Notes: a model not told the origin generated them from the letters alone. A stretch of DNA of 64,000 bases from Scolanthus callimorphus (GCA_033964015.1 CM066913.1:18995854-19059853); one strand, 5' to 3'; numbered from the stretch's first letter, positions 10,801 through 20,907 are shown. A program made the numbers and translations.

Positions 10801-11739
10801 CCATTTGTTAAAAATTCCGGAAATTCCGGTTTGAATGACATGGTACAGTCGACATGTCATTCCGGTTGGTACACGAGTGGATAAGCTGTCTTGCCGTCCA
10901 TGGAACGAACCGATCGGAATGACTCCAACAATTTTTTTTTTTGTCCAACCGATCGCTGAACCGAATATAGAAATAAGCAAATGGTATAAGCGCCATTCCA
11001 CTCGGTATTTGTGATTCCAACTGGGACGTTACTGAAATGAGGAATGGAGGAATCAGCGGTTTTACCCATGGGGTCAGCGTTTTACTCAATCCCACAATAC
11101 TTCGCGGTCGTAGTGGCACTGGAATATGGCGACGCCGGAAGGCACGTGCGGTGAGATTTTAGATTGAATATTTTCAACTTTCTCGGCTTGTGTTTTCAAG
11201 AATCGACTTCTTGATCAATGTTTTCATTATATATAGAAGACCGGATTCATCCCGCTCACCGCACGTTTTCTTGAAGTTGCATCTTTCTGGGTATATTCTT
11301 CATACACTTTGTTGGTCCATGGTTGTGTGCGTAAGATTTGCGGCCTCTAATTCCAGCGCAATCATCTCTTCCATCTTGTTCTTGTAGTTTCGAGTCCCGA
11401 TCATCACTGACTCACGTTCGCCCGCCAAAAAAACTTCGTTCTGTACATCGTATTTTAACTCAAAGTCGCCAAACAATGCTCCATCAGTTGGATATCGTAA
11501 ATTCAAAGAACAGTGACTTTTTTCGCAAAACATTTCATGTTGAGCCGTGAGACGGTATTCAAACACTTAAAGCGAACCTCCCAAAACATCATTGGAAAAA
11601 ATGAATCCCATGGGTAAAATCACTGATTCCTTCATTCGACCATTCCCCATTCCTGGTTTTAGCAACGTTCATTCCAACTGGATTGTTTCGCGACCATTTG
11701 TCGCCGATCAATGAAACCAACCGTTTCCTTGACAAATGG
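10801..11739. mobile_element. Inverted-repeat element, 0.94 kb, in the same intron
   Basis: The ends CCATTTGTTAA and TTGACAAATGG are inverted and flanked by TA on both sides (10799-10800, 11740-11741), which would suit a Tc1/mariner-type duplication. A second inverted block lies inside: a segment near 11040-11075 containing GGAATCAG and TTACCCATGGG matches the reverse complement of about 11605-11660. No transposase is present. A minus-strand open frame of 88 codons at 11300-11566 has protein-like composition but I do not recognise it. Confidence 0.55.
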
Positions 11740-11954
11740 TATTATAGCACTTCAGGAATTTCGAAAAAAGCCCCAGTCCCCTCATGCTCGAGGTTCAATC
11801 CCATATGCTCGAGGATCGGTGGCGCGACCCGCGTGCGCTCCCCTAACAGGGTCATCCCGCCAGGACGTTTCCAACAACAACTGTCGTGACAAGAAAACAG
11901 AGCACAAATCATGATCACATCACCCAGTTTTGCTTAGAAAAGGCAAATATACTT

Positions 11955-12010
11955 GAATCGTATGATATCTCGTTCTGAATTTCCACAAAAAAAGAGATAT
12001 CATACGATTC
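11955..12010. repeat. 17-bp perfect hairpin
   Basis: GAATCGTATGATATCTC (11955-11971) is repeated as its exact reverse complement at 11994-12010, with a 22-nt loop. It sits 90 bp before the exon 2 acceptor of the P-loop NTPase gene. Confidence 0.7.
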
Positions 12011-12099
12011 TATTATAAATCTCCAGCGGAGAGTCACCCCATTGGATTTTTTACGTGGCGTTGATGAATGGCTATGCCTCCTGGTTGTTCTCTCCCCAG

Positions 12100-12367
12100 G
12101 TACAAGAATTCACTAGTGTTTGTGGTGCGGCCCTTTCCAGAATGCCTCCACGCGGATGGTTTTCGTCTTGCTCCCAAGATGAACGAGCTTCTGGACTACA
12201 CAAACAAGATGGAGGCAGTTTTACAGGAAAATGACATTCCGTATACGGTAATTGATGTGTTGAATATGAAGGAACGAGTAGAAATAGTGAAGCAAAAAAT
12301 ATTGGAATACAATGGGACAAACGTTCTTACAAGAGCAGACAAAGAGGTTATATTAAGAGACCATTAG
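12100..12367 (+). CDS. P-loop NTPase, AAA_28 / NadR-kinase-like, exon 2
   Basis: Second and last coding exon. The G at 12100 completes the Arg codon begun at 856-857. The exon continues YKNSLVFVVRPFP, a strand typical of the fold's core, then an amphipathic FRLAPKMNELLD helix and YTVIDVLNM, a late strand followed by a helix. It ends at TAG 12365-12367. It adds 88 aa after the split codon to give about 206 aa in total. No polyadenylation signal stands out, because a MITE begins only 20 bp downstream. Confidence 0.85.
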
Positions 12368-12386
12368 AATTACGTTTTGCTTTTTA

Positions 12387-12572
12387 GAGTGGATTTCAGA
12401 TGAGTGTCCAAAGTAAATCTTACTTTGTTTTTGTGTTTTCTTCACGTTTTGATTGGCTGTGATCGTGACTCTCCCAGCCAATCAGATTACAAAAAAAAAA
12501 TGATTTAATGCGTTGAATGGGTTGTGTATTCATTACATTACGTTTGGTTTTACACTCATCTGAAATCCGCTC
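12387..12572. mobile_element. MITE, 186 bp, TA duplication
   Basis: GAGTGGATTTCAGATGAGTG and its near-exact inverted copy at the far end (GAAATCCGCTC) are flanked by TA on each side (12385-12386, 12573-12574). It has the same terminal motif as the element at 21132, so both belong to one family with TA target sites. Confidence 0.75.
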
Positions 12573-12830
12573 TAGTATTACTTTTAAAGGCAGATATTCT
12601 GAAAAAAAAAAACCGGTATTCACACGTGTTGTATTTTTAAAACCTGTAAAATGTTTACAATTTATACAACCGGCTGAAACCTCACTCGCCTCCTTCCCTG
12701 GGGCCTATTATACAGTCTACCTACAATGAAAGAAAAAGGAAAAGCAAGCGCTTCATGCCAAGCATGCTCTCTTCGGTGCAATGTTATATAACTGATCCGA
12801 ACATATTTTAACATTTATTGCATTCCACAT

Positions 12831-13087
12831 GCATTGCTACGCGACCTTAAAATTCACTGTTGGGCGATTGGCGATTTTACGCAAAATGATTGTTGTCAAT
12901 TTTCTTGAAACAGAAAGTTAAAAATTCGATTCGAGGAAGCCAAAGGATAGCTTAAAACCACTTTGGTTGATTTTGCAATCAATGTTGGCCCGTTGAAGTG
13001 GCCGAATCCAGCGTTTTGGTTTGATTGACGGCTAAAAATCGCCAATAGTCCATCGCAACATTGAATTTTGAGGTCGCGTAGCAATGC
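12831..13087. mobile_element. Inverted-repeat MITE, 257 bp
   Basis: GCATTGCTACGCGACCT at the left end matches the reverse complement of AGGTCGCGTAGCAATGC at the right. A second internal pair (TTGGCGATTTT and AAAATCGCCAA) lies inside. AT flanks both ends. It is non-coding. Confidence 0.7.
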
Positions 13088-13605
13088 ATACAGTGGTAAA
13101 ATTTATTTTAATTTTTAACTTATAATACTACATGTATCAGTCTCTCATATTTTAAAATTTATGCATGCTATCTTCAGCCGCAAAAGTTATTTAACTGATT
13201 CGGCCTCATTTTAAAATTTTAATTATGCATTAAAATTTAATTGTCATTTGTTTTAGTCTATAATTACTATATGTATCAGTCTCTCATTGCTCATTAATGA
13301 ACGACTCTATGTGTTTTGCGACTTTATCTAGGGAATACCCATCCCTGAGGGAGTACCAAGATTGCCTTGCCAAAGGTACCGACCCCGAGCCACTTTAACT
13401 AGCAAAACCCCAAAAAAACAAATTCCAAGCAAGGAGGTTTCTCTACAATTTTGACGGCCAGCAACGGGATAGCCTGATTGCAGGCGTTGATGTTTTTATC
13501 GCGAAAACCCCAGAGTTCGTAGTCGTGGCCGCCATTGGACGTGCGCCACGCGCAGGCTCTCCAGGTAAGGCATTTCTACTGAGGAACAGGCCGTTGTGTG
13601 CTCGT

Positions 13606-13618
13606 GTATCCTAGCAAC
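13606..13618 (+). promoter_or_regulatory. X-box-like site upstream of the dynein light chain
   Basis: GTATCCTAGCAAC resembles an RFX X-box with one mismatch in the first half site, about 430 bp upstream of the Tctex1-type ATG. Tctex1-family genes linked to cilia are often RFX targets. A single degenerate motif is weak evidence. Confidence 0.3.
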
Positions 13619-14050
13619 AGAAGCACAAAGGAGTTCGTGACGATGTGTTGACGTTCCCGCCTTTTTGAAAATGAAAGGGTCAAGATGGCAGAAATAATTA
13701 TCTGATCTACTTTGACTAAACCCTTCTTTATTTTTCACGAGTCCTTGTCCCATATTTGCAATTTTATATACAGTATATGTCACTTGACATTGCACAAGTT
13801 TTTCACGTTATCGAGCGATTTTTGAGGTGAAATAACTCCCTTTAGCGTGCAAACTCGATTAGATTATGCAAGAGACCTTCAGACGGAAAACTCCACGCCA
13901 GTGACACTTGCTTTGATCTTTGGAATGTAATACAAAACTGTTTTTCCTGAGGCATTCAAACTCAGTTCGGGCCAGATCGAATCAACAAGGCCAAGTAAGA
14001 ACGCGTCTTCGTTCACAAAACAAAAGTTTTCGGAGCCTGCCAGAGAGAAA

Positions 14051-14617
14051 ATGGAGCCTGAAAGCCCGAACCGTCACACTGCTCGCATCAACAGGCGTAG
14101 AACGTCTTCAATTGGAGCTCGCTCTGACGATAGCGTAAGGAGAATAAGTATGGCGGCGTCTTCACTTCGCAGAGTATCTACAACATCGTACATGCAGGCT
14201 GCCATGAAAAAGGGCCGAGCAATGGCCGACGAAGCCGCCAGCGCCGATGCTCGTAAAAAGCTCGTACGGCTTGAGAACACTTATCGGATGGAACCCAACG
14301 TGCAGTTCCCCGCGATAAAAGCGCGACAGATTGTGAAAGACGCGTTAGCAACGCTGAACTCCCATAGTTACGAGCCCAACGACTCCTCGCTCCTCGCTAA
14401 GTTGATGAGTAAAAGGATCTTAGATGAGGTCAAGCAGTTGAATGTAGAGAGATATAAGCTTGTCTGTTTGGTGTCCATAGGATCCAAGACTCGACAAGGA
14501 CTGAGAATCGCGAGCCGGTGCCTTTGGAATCCCGAATACGATACTTGTATCTCAGAGACTTTAGACAAACACGCGTTTTACGCCATTGCCACCCTTTATC
14601 CCATGTACTTTGAGTAA
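14051..14617 (+). CDS. Tctex1-type dynein light chain (DYNLT family)
   Basis: Single-exon gene of 188 aa. The N-terminal 70 or so residues are basic and Ser/Arg-rich (RRRTSS, SLRRVSTTS). From about residue 75 to the end lies a Tctex-1 domain: a helical part with RQIVKDAL and ILDEVKQLN, then the strands YKLVCLVSIGSK, GLRIASRCLWNPEYD and the closing HAFYAIATLYPMYFE, matching the beta-rich dimer interface of the family. Tctex1-type light chains bind dynein intermediate chains in cytoplasmic or ciliary dynein. The long N-terminal extension resembles the Tctex1-domain-containing (DYNLT4/5-like) subgroup rather than short DYNLT1. The ATG has a strong AAAATGG context. The exact orthologue is not resolved. 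Confidence 0.85.
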   Translation: MEPESPNRHTARINRRRTSSIGARSDDSVRRISMAASSLRRVSTTSYMQAAMKKGRAMADEAASADARKKLVRLENTYRMEPNVQFPAIKARQIVKDALATLNSHSYEPNDSSLLAKLMSKRILDEVKQLNVERYKLVCLVSIGSKTRQGLRIASRCLWNPEYDTCISETLDKHAFYAIATLYPMYFE

Positions 14618-15972
14618 TGGGCGCTCGTTAGTGGTATTTACACAAGAAACAGACATCATAGCAAACATGTTATGCTCAAAAACCTGTCGAATTTTTTTGT
14701 GCTGTGGTCAGGACATGTGTCACTGATTTTGACGACTGAATATTGGAAAGGGACGGAGACCGCGCACATATCAGTCCTGTTTGTTCACCTGGAGTGATTT
14801 GCAACTTGTCTCTCGATGTCTCACAACGCTTAATCAGCTTGTACTGCTTTGCACGGAGAGGGAATTTTTCAAAATGTTGACTCCTATTCAACTCTCCTCT
14901 GCATATGTGGAAGGGGAGGGAGGTGTTACGTCGTCAATACTGATTGCACTGGGGGGAGGAGGGGGGAGATGTTCTTTTTCAGCGTAGTTCAGTAGTTCTT
15001 TTGCGCTGCTGTGGTGCAAAATTGCGTGTCGCGTCAGACGGGCAGATAACCCTTGAAAGGCCTCAAGATAATGCGATATCAGCGCCGTCATTCTTTTTAT
15101 AGGAAGGGGAAAATGAAATAATTTTAGTCCGTCATAAATTACAAGATATGAAGCATTGATTAAAAGGTTTCTGTGGCGGTATTTTATCTCGTATATGCTT
15201 GGCCACTTAAAGTTCATTTGTTGCATCAGTGATTTGTGATCAAGCAAGTGGCCCCCTGTCCATAGCTAGAAACTGATGCTACTCAGCAGATTGCAGAACA
15301 AGAGCTCGTGAGTCGAGGACGAAGTTTCCGCCTGGACTAAATATCGATTGTTTGAAAAATGTGTGAAAAAGTATTCATTATTATTTAAGAGTGTGAATAT
15401 ATACTTTTTGCTTTTTATAGTAGGCTTTTTTTCAATAAATTATATCGGAAAAGATATAGAAAATATGTGCAAACGGTGTCCTTCCAGTTACTGTTTGGCC
15501 AAGTAAAAATAAACACGTTTCTCGTCCCCGCCCGCGTTATTATTTTTGGGGCGCATCAAAATGTTTACTATTTTACTATTTGTTACTTGTAACCAAATGC
15601 CTTTAAAGCCAGAAATAGCTGGTCTTACTGACGTCCAACACATTGCAGAATAGACTAAAGCTTTAGTTTCAGCAATTATCTGACTTGCATGAGAACTCTA
15701 AGGGGATCACCTGGATAGTAGTCATCTATACCTAAATTATTTAACCCGAGAGCAGTTTTTGAAATAATGCATAATAAAAAAAAATGCGCCCGTCCGTCCC
15801 ATTTTTCTCACCCGGACGAGAAACACTATGTTTTTTGTTTACTTGGCCTTACCTATGTCATTCAGAGACAAAGAAAGGGACTATTAAACGGAATTTAGCC
15901 AACGTTTCGAACATTTACCTCGACTCTTCTTTAGGGCGGTTACAAACGGTGGAAAATGGTTACAAACGGTGT
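14618..15972. other. Spacer downstream of the dynein light chain
   Basis: AT-rich DNA with short G-rich patches (14918-14970). No coding exon or clear mobile element was identified. It includes the 3' UTR of the dynein light chain gene, but I could not place the end. Confidence 0.4.
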
Positions 15973-16078
15973 AAGGGGCGGATCCAGGAATTTAATTTCT
16001 GAAAGGGGGGGGGGGGGGATAATGAGTACGGTGGCCCATAAGTGCACTCCATAAGTGCACTTTAATTCTCACCCGAAG

Positions 16079-16258
16079 GTTACTTTCTCACTCCAAAAGT
16101 TATTTTCTCACTCCGAAAGTTATTTTCTCACTCCGAAAGTTATTTTCTCACTCCGAAAGTTATTTTCTCACTCCGAAAGTTATTTTCTCACTCCGAAAGT
16201 TATTTTCTCACTCCCAAAGTTATTTTCTCACTCCGAAAGTTATTTTCTCACTCGCGAA
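16079..16258 (+). repeat. Left array of 20-bp satellite
   Basis: Nine tandem copies of TATTTTCTCACTCCGAAAGT with few substitutions. It is open in all three frames only because the unit has no stop codon, so it is not a gene. Confidence 0.95.
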
Positions 16259-16379
16259 ATTAGGCCTGGGCCTCTCTCGGTCAATTGCTCGAGCCCTGAG
16301 CCCGAGATTGGTCATCAGTACAGATCGTTCGGGTGATTTTTCGGTTGGTACGTACCCTACCAGAAGTGTATCATGTTGG

Positions 16380-16780
16380 CACCCGTTATTATAACATCTT
16401 ATATACCTATCCACACTAATCATCATCTATCCACACTATCAACAGTTATTCACACTGTCAACAGCTATCCACACTATCAACAGCCATCCACACTATCATC
16501 TATCCACATCAACATCTATCCACACCGTCACCACCTATTCACACCAATCAACACTATCATCATCTATCCACACTATCACCAGCTATCCTAATAATCATCA
16601 TCACCTATCCACACCATCAATAGCTATCCACACACCGTCACCACCTATCCACACCATCATCATCTATCCACACCATCAATAGCTATCCACACTATCATAT
16701 ATATCCACACTATCAACAGCTATCTAATAATCATCATCACCTATCCACACCATCAATAGCTATCCACACCGTCACCACCT
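16380..16780 (+). repeat. CTATCCACAC minisatellite, first block
   Basis: Irregular tandem repeats of about 19 bp built on CTATCCACACTATCAACAG, with variants ending CATCATCAT, GTCACCAC or CATCAATAG. The block is interrupted at 16781 by a MITE and resumes at 17007. Confidence 0.85.
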
Positions 16781-17006
16781 CAGGGGCGTAGCCAGGGGGG
16801 GGGGGGGGGGGAAATATTTAATAGAGAACAAATAAAAGCTCCAATAAAATGTAGCAAATTTCTTCAAACGCTAGTTTTTCCCCGACATCAATATTTTTGG
16901 CTGGGATTCCTGTGGCGAGAACGCAAAAACACGTCCGATCTATGTGGATTTTTTTATTTTTGGAATTTTGGAACCCCCCCTCTCATAAGTGCTGGCTACG
17001 CCCCTG
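16781..17006. mobile_element. hAT-like MITE, 226 bp, 5-bp duplication
   Basis: The ends CAGGGGCGTAGCC and GGCTACGCCCCTG are inverted. CACCT flanks both sides (16776-16780, 17007-17011). The uninterrupted minisatellite (GTCACCACCTATCCACACC near 16638) gives the empty site and confirms a 5-bp duplication. It has the same family and duplication length as the copy at 52199. A poly-G run follows the left end. Confidence 0.85.
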
Positions 17007-17135
17007 CACCTATCCACACCATCACCATCTATCCACGCCATCTATAGCTATCCACACTATCATCATCTATCCACACTATCAACAGCTATCCTAATCATCA
17101 TCACCTATCAACAGCCGATCCATACGATCAACAGC
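17007..17135 (+). repeat. CTATCCACAC minisatellite, second block
   Basis: Continuation of the 19-bp minisatellite after the MITE, ending where the 20-bp satellite begins in inverted orientation. Confidence 0.8.
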
Positions 17136-17144
17136 GGAGTGAGA

Positions 17145-18003
17145 AAATATAACCCGTCGGAGTGAGAAAATAACTTTCGGAGTGGACTTAACTTTCGGAG
17201 TGAGAAAATAACTTTCGGAGTGAGAAAATAACATTCGGAGTGAGAAAATAACTTTCGGAGTGAGAAAATAACTTTCGGAGTTTGGAGTGAGAAAATAACT
17301 TTCGGAGTGAGAAAATAACTTTCGGAGTGAGAAAATAACTTTCGGAGTGAGAAAATAACTTTCGGAGTGAGAAAATAACATTCGCAGTGAGAAAATAACT
17401 TTTGGAGTGAGAAAATAACTTTCGGAGCGAGAAAATAACTTCGGAGTGAGAAAATAACTTTCGGAGTGAGAAAATAACTTTCGGAGTGAGAAAATAACTT
17501 TCGGAGTGAGAAAATAACATTCGCAGTGAGAAAATAACTTTTGGAGTGAGAAAATAACTTTCGGAGTGAGAAAATAACTTTCGGAGTGAGAAAATAACTT
17601 TCGGAGTGAGAAAATAACTTTCGGAGTGAGAAAATAACATTCGCAGTGAGAAAATAACTTTTGGAGTGAGAAAATAACTTTCGGAGTGAGAAAATAACTT
17701 TCGGAGTGAGAAAATAACTTTCGGAGTGAGAAAATAACTTTCGGAGTGAGAAAATAACTTTCGGAGTGAGAAAATAACTTTCGGAGTGAGAAAATAACTT
17801 TCGGAGTGAGAAAATAACATTCGCAGTGAGAAAATAACTTTCGGAGTGAGAAAATAACTTTCGGAGTGAGAAAATAACTTTCGGAGTGAGAAAATAACTT
17901 TCGGAGTGAGAAAATAACTTTCGGAGTGAGAAAATAACATTCGCAGTGAGAAAATAACTTTTGAAGTGAGAAAATAACCTTCGGGGTGAGAATTAAAGTT
18001 CGG
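17145..18003 (-). repeat. Right array of 20-bp satellite (inverted)
   Basis: About 42 tandem copies of ACTTTCGGAGTGAGAAAATA, the reverse complement of the left array unit. Variant units (ACATTCGCAG followed by ACTTTTGGAG) recur at about 17381, 17520, 17640, 17820 and 17940, giving a higher-order period of 6 or 9 units. A 286-codon minus-strand open frame here is purely a product of the stop-free repeat. Confidence 0.95.
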
Positions 18004-18564
18004 AGTGCACCGTCCGTGCCACCGTAAACATGGGACGAAAATGTTCAAATTTCCTCCAGCACTAGAATTATACAGTAAATGTATGGGAAAATCTCCCGGA
18101 GAAAGGCCCCCCCCATCCCCCCTAAATCCGCCCCTGCTGCTTATTATTTATTCTGGGACCCTGTATCCGTCCTACCGCATATCAGTGGTTGCTTTGGGAA
18201 ATTTTGGTCTTTGGTCGCCAGGCGCCATTGTTTGTGGTCACTCAATGCAGAGGTTCGCATTGTTTTCCGTGAGGATGTGGCTTTTTTTGCCAAGATACAC
18301 GTGTTCTTGCGACGACATTCGGAGGCACTCCAAAAAACAAGGTGAACATATAGTGCCTCGTTGCGCGAGTTCTGAATCCCCATATAGTTGCCCAGGTTGC
18401 CATCCGCTCGCATGGTATGTTGTTTGAGTGAAATAGACTTTGTGAGTAGTTGCTGAAAGCTCATTCGAAGACTTCTTCCCTCCCCCCCCCCCCCCCCCCC
18501 CCCTTCAAGGCTTAATGTGTTGAGAGTTCCCCCTAAAAGGGCTACCCTGAGCTTTATAACTATT

Positions 18565-18601
18565 AGCAGAAGCTCATAAGTACTACTTATGAGCTTCTGC
18601 T
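18565..18601. repeat. 18-bp perfect palindrome
   Basis: AGCAGAAGCTCATAAGTA, one spacer base, then its exact reverse complement. It sits between poly-C tracts. Confidence 0.8.
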
Positions 18602-18697
18602 ATATATATCCCCCAACCCCCAACCCCCCAACCCTCCCAACCCCCCCCCCCCCCCCCCCCTCCCCTCTATATCCCCCTATTGCCTTAAAATAGTCAC

Positions 18698-18821
18698 GTT
18701 TGTGGTGTTTGCTGCGCGATTTTGGGGTTAGTTTTTAAAGAAACAAATATAGGAGAAGCATGTGGATATTTTCTTTCGCTAAAAATAACCCACAAATCGC
18801 GTAGCTTGTAAACACCACAAC
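18698..18821. mobile_element. Inverted-repeat MITE, about 124 bp
   Basis: GTGGTGTTTGC with TGCGCGATTTT on the left mirrors AAATCGCGTAGC with AAACACCAC on the right. It is imperfect, non-coding, and shows no clear duplication. Confidence 0.5.
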
Positions 18822-19325
18822 CGGATACAACCAACCACTAGGCGCCGGCCCTGTGCTGAAACTTGACATTTATGTCGCCTTCGTTTTGCACGGCGCGCGA
18901 GATTTGGTGTCAATCGCAAGTATTTCTAGGCAATATTGACAATAATTTCAACTTTTATCCTACCGATTTGGTGTGAATACTGAATATGATTCGACACTAT
19001 GACGAGTCTTCATCCGGTGTATTTTCTGTGCTGAAGAAAAATGCGCGCGAATTTCTCGTCCCCAGTTCCCTTGTGCTCATCACGCACGCGCAGCCGGTCT
19101 CTATGGCTAAGCGTATCTCTGTTCATTTATAATTCACAAACTCCGGGTTTGTTGTGGTTAGACAGCGCTAGTTAGGGTGCTTTGTGGACGAAAACAACTG
19201 TGCTTTCCTTTAAGAAGCTTTTCTCAAGCACATACAAAGAATACGGGCTCGCAAAAATGGTTACTGCGACGTAGAAGGACTCCAGTCGCTCACATGTCAA
19301 CTGTCGACGAAGATCGATTCGAAGC

Positions 19326-19523
19326 ATGGGAGAGCAAATTGACTGGAATGCAGACTTTCTCAATCGTTATACCTCGTATTCCTCGAGACATTCGAGCCCA
19401 GAGAGGCCAATAGAAGATGACAGATTTGGCTTCAGTTCTTCGCCGATTTCCCCGTTCTTTAACCACGATAAACAGTTCTGTGGAAGGGATAATGTCGACC
19501 AATGTATTGCATATCTCAATCAG
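19326..19523 (+). CDS. SSX2IP: SSX2IP/ADIP centrosomal protein, exon 1
   Basis: First coding exon (66 codons) of a 13-exon gene spanning 19326-30792. The protein belongs to the afadin- and alpha-actinin-binding protein family (ADIP, Msd1), coiled-coil proteins that anchor microtubules at centrosomes and centriolar satellites and support ciliogenesis and cell junctions. Joined exons give about 590 codons including the stop, close to the vertebrate length of about 600. Hallmarks in order are ELSILGFPSLF, QREVAQYQEVERQLQ, NKLKERLHQ, RADGKRAMWKTGN, SLREKWRMLRSKL and RKNFTDAAIKLGQE. Every junction is phase-consistent, but two apparent 1-nt deletions (exons 5 and 12) break the frame. The start ATG is the first in this frame. 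This exon encodes a Ser/Pro-rich N-terminus ending in CIAYLNQ, with a donor at 19524. Confidence 0.85.
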
Positions 19524-20755
19524 GTACGTAAGGTAATAGATTTTGGATTCGAAATTTGCAAGTGTTCTATTTTTGGCGCGGTTTGTTGAGGGATTAATCA
19601 ATTGAATAGAAAAAGTAATCAAACAATTTTCGAGATCTACGCGGAGATCGCACAACTCTGCAGGGTTTTATACTTAGAGTAAGCAGGAGTCAGATTGTTA
19701 ATTGTTGACTGTGGTTTCCTCAAGTAGTAGATTTAGCGAAGTCAGTTGAATTAATTTGAAATCAACAACAGACTATTTTAGCCGTAAATACGTTTAACTG
19801 ACCAACTTGCCTTGTGACAAGTCAGTTTTCAACAAAACTGAATAAAGTGTTTTTGAGTAGTGTACTTTGCATGAGAGATCAAAATGTGATGTCTTTATTT
19901 TGCTCTGTTGGAGATGTCAGAGGATTTGCATATTATGTTATGTTTAGCTGAAGTTGTTATTACTTTGTCAAAGTCTTGGTATTGACACTGGGAGTGTTCC
20001 CTGCCACAGTATTGTGTCACAGATAAAGGTAGCATGCAACGTTTAAGGCCCCAAATACACGACAAACGTCAGCCTGTGCTGATTCAGTGGGCTGAAATTT
20101 TAACCCTGGCCCTTTCACAATAAAAGCATTTTTAATAGATTACATTAAGAAACTTTCAGCCCCGGCCATAACTTGTGTTCAAGCCCAGTCTAGGCAATTT
20201 GAGCTGAGATTTTCAGCCCAGAGTCAAAATCCCACATTACCAAAAAAAACAAGCTTTACAGTTGGTCGTTTGGCATTTTGGTGGCTTCAAACCTTGCATT
20301 TTTTTGCTGCTAGTGGGCTAGCGTATAACCTATATGGTAGGATTGAACTAATTAAAGTAACAATAATACTTGTTGATATCCTGCTAGCAGGCATTTGTTG
20401 GCTGTTTTTAGAGCGAGAATCGAGCAAGAATCCCAATGCGAGCGCCATCTTGGATGGGTCAAGTCCAAGATGGCACTCGCATTGGGATTCTCACCATAAA
20501 ACGACCTAAGAACAGCCTACAGGAATGTTAAGCAGTGATGTGAATATCACCAAGGCAACCATTATAGACCACTTAGAGATATGAATTTTATCTCCTGTTG
20601 GTAAATGGGGGCTGTTACATTAGTGAAGTAGCTAGTGCAGTGCTTCTAGCCATGAAGTACTTGACACTTTTACTATAGTCAGGGCTAGTGTGGACATGGA
20701 GTCCCAATGCAAATCAAAAGTTTTCTAATCAACACTTACTTTGAATTATTTATAG
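19524..20755 (+). other. SSX2IP intron 1
   Basis: 1.23 kb intron, GTACGT to TTTATAG. It contains a long foldback at 20428-20490 with wider outer arms; nothing else was recognised. Confidence 0.75.
20428..20490. mobile_element. Foldback MITE in SSX2IP intron 1
   Basis: Arms of 27 bp (20428-20454 and 20464-20490, core CCCAATGCGAG) differ at one position and are separated by a 9-nt loop. Weaker outer arms (GGCTGTTTTTAG near 20400 and CTAAGAACAGCC near 20507) extend the element to about 120 bp. Confidence 0.7.
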
Positions 20756-20907
20756 GAGTTGAGCATTCTTGGCTTCCCATCTCTGTTTGTTAGCACTAAC
20801 AATAAACATGAGGAAACATTTGACATTGTAAAGCTCATAAACAGTACATATGAACTACTCCAGCTACAGCAACAGAACTTGAAGGCTAGGACATCATTGG
20901 AGGAGAG
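20756..20907 (+). CDS. SSX2IP: SSX2IP exon 2
   Basis: Starts in phase 0 with ELSILGFPSLF, the most recognisable family motif, and runs to ...LEE plus AG of a split Arg codon before GTAAAC. It encodes the start of the coiled-coil region (INSTYELLQLQQQNLKART). Confidence 0.88.

Larger units (their letters stand above)
858..12099 (+). other. 11.2 kb intron of the P-loop NTPase gene
   Basis: Bounded by the donor GTGAGC at 858 and the acceptor TCTCCCCAG ending at 12099. Most of it is a 9.2 kb transposon (1295-10519) plus a 0.94 kb inverted-repeat element (10801-11739). The remaining pieces, 858-1294, 10520-10800 and 11740-12099, are unique-looking AT-rich DNA with one short hairpin. Without the insertions the intron would be about 1 kb. 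Confidence 0.8.
12573..14050. other. Spacer between the NTPase and dynein light chain genes
   Basis: Contains an inverted-repeat element (12831-13087). It also has two loosely related direct-repeat blocks (about 12760-12830 against 13160-13230; TGTATCAGTCTCTCAT near 13130 and 13275) and an X-box-like site at 13606. Around 13500-13565 a GC-richer stretch ends in CTCCAG before GTAAGG and could be a non-coding first exon of the downstream gene. I see no coding exon here. Confidence 0.45.
15973..18136. mobile_element. Inverted-repeat element with satellite arms, 2.2 kb
   Basis: The ends read AGGGGCGGATCCAGG (left) and CTAAATCCGCCCCT (right), an inverted pair. Inside them AAGTGCACTTTAATTCTCACC on the left mirrors the stretch near 17985-18010 on the right, followed on both sides by arrays of the same 20-bp unit in opposite orientations. 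The core is a second minisatellite carrying a nested MITE. No target duplication is evident, and no protein is encoded. I read it as one foldback-like element whose arms grew by tandem amplification. Confidence 0.6.
18137..19325. other. Spacer and 5' flank of SSX2IP
   Basis: Holds poly-C tracts (about 18482-18502 and 18642-18660), a perfect hairpin (18565-18601) and an inverted-repeat element (18698-18821). From about 18850 onward it is GC-richer, probably promoter and 5' UTR of SSX2IP. No coding exon was identified. Confidence 0.45.

Noticed and set aside
11300..11566. Minus-strand 88-codon frame with protein-like composition
   Set aside because: No recognisable domain, no splice context, and it lies inside an inverted-repeat element.
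14888..15247. 119-codon minus-strand frame
   Set aside because: Composition follows G-rich spacer DNA (poly-Pro end), and no homology was recognised.
16055..16336. 93-codon plus-strand open frame over the left satellite array
   Set aside because: Same artefact as on the right arm.
17188..18048. 286-codon minus-strand open frame (repeating SHSESYFLTPK)
   Set aside because: It is the translation of a stop-free 20-bp satellite in rotating frames, with no start, splice or codon-use support.
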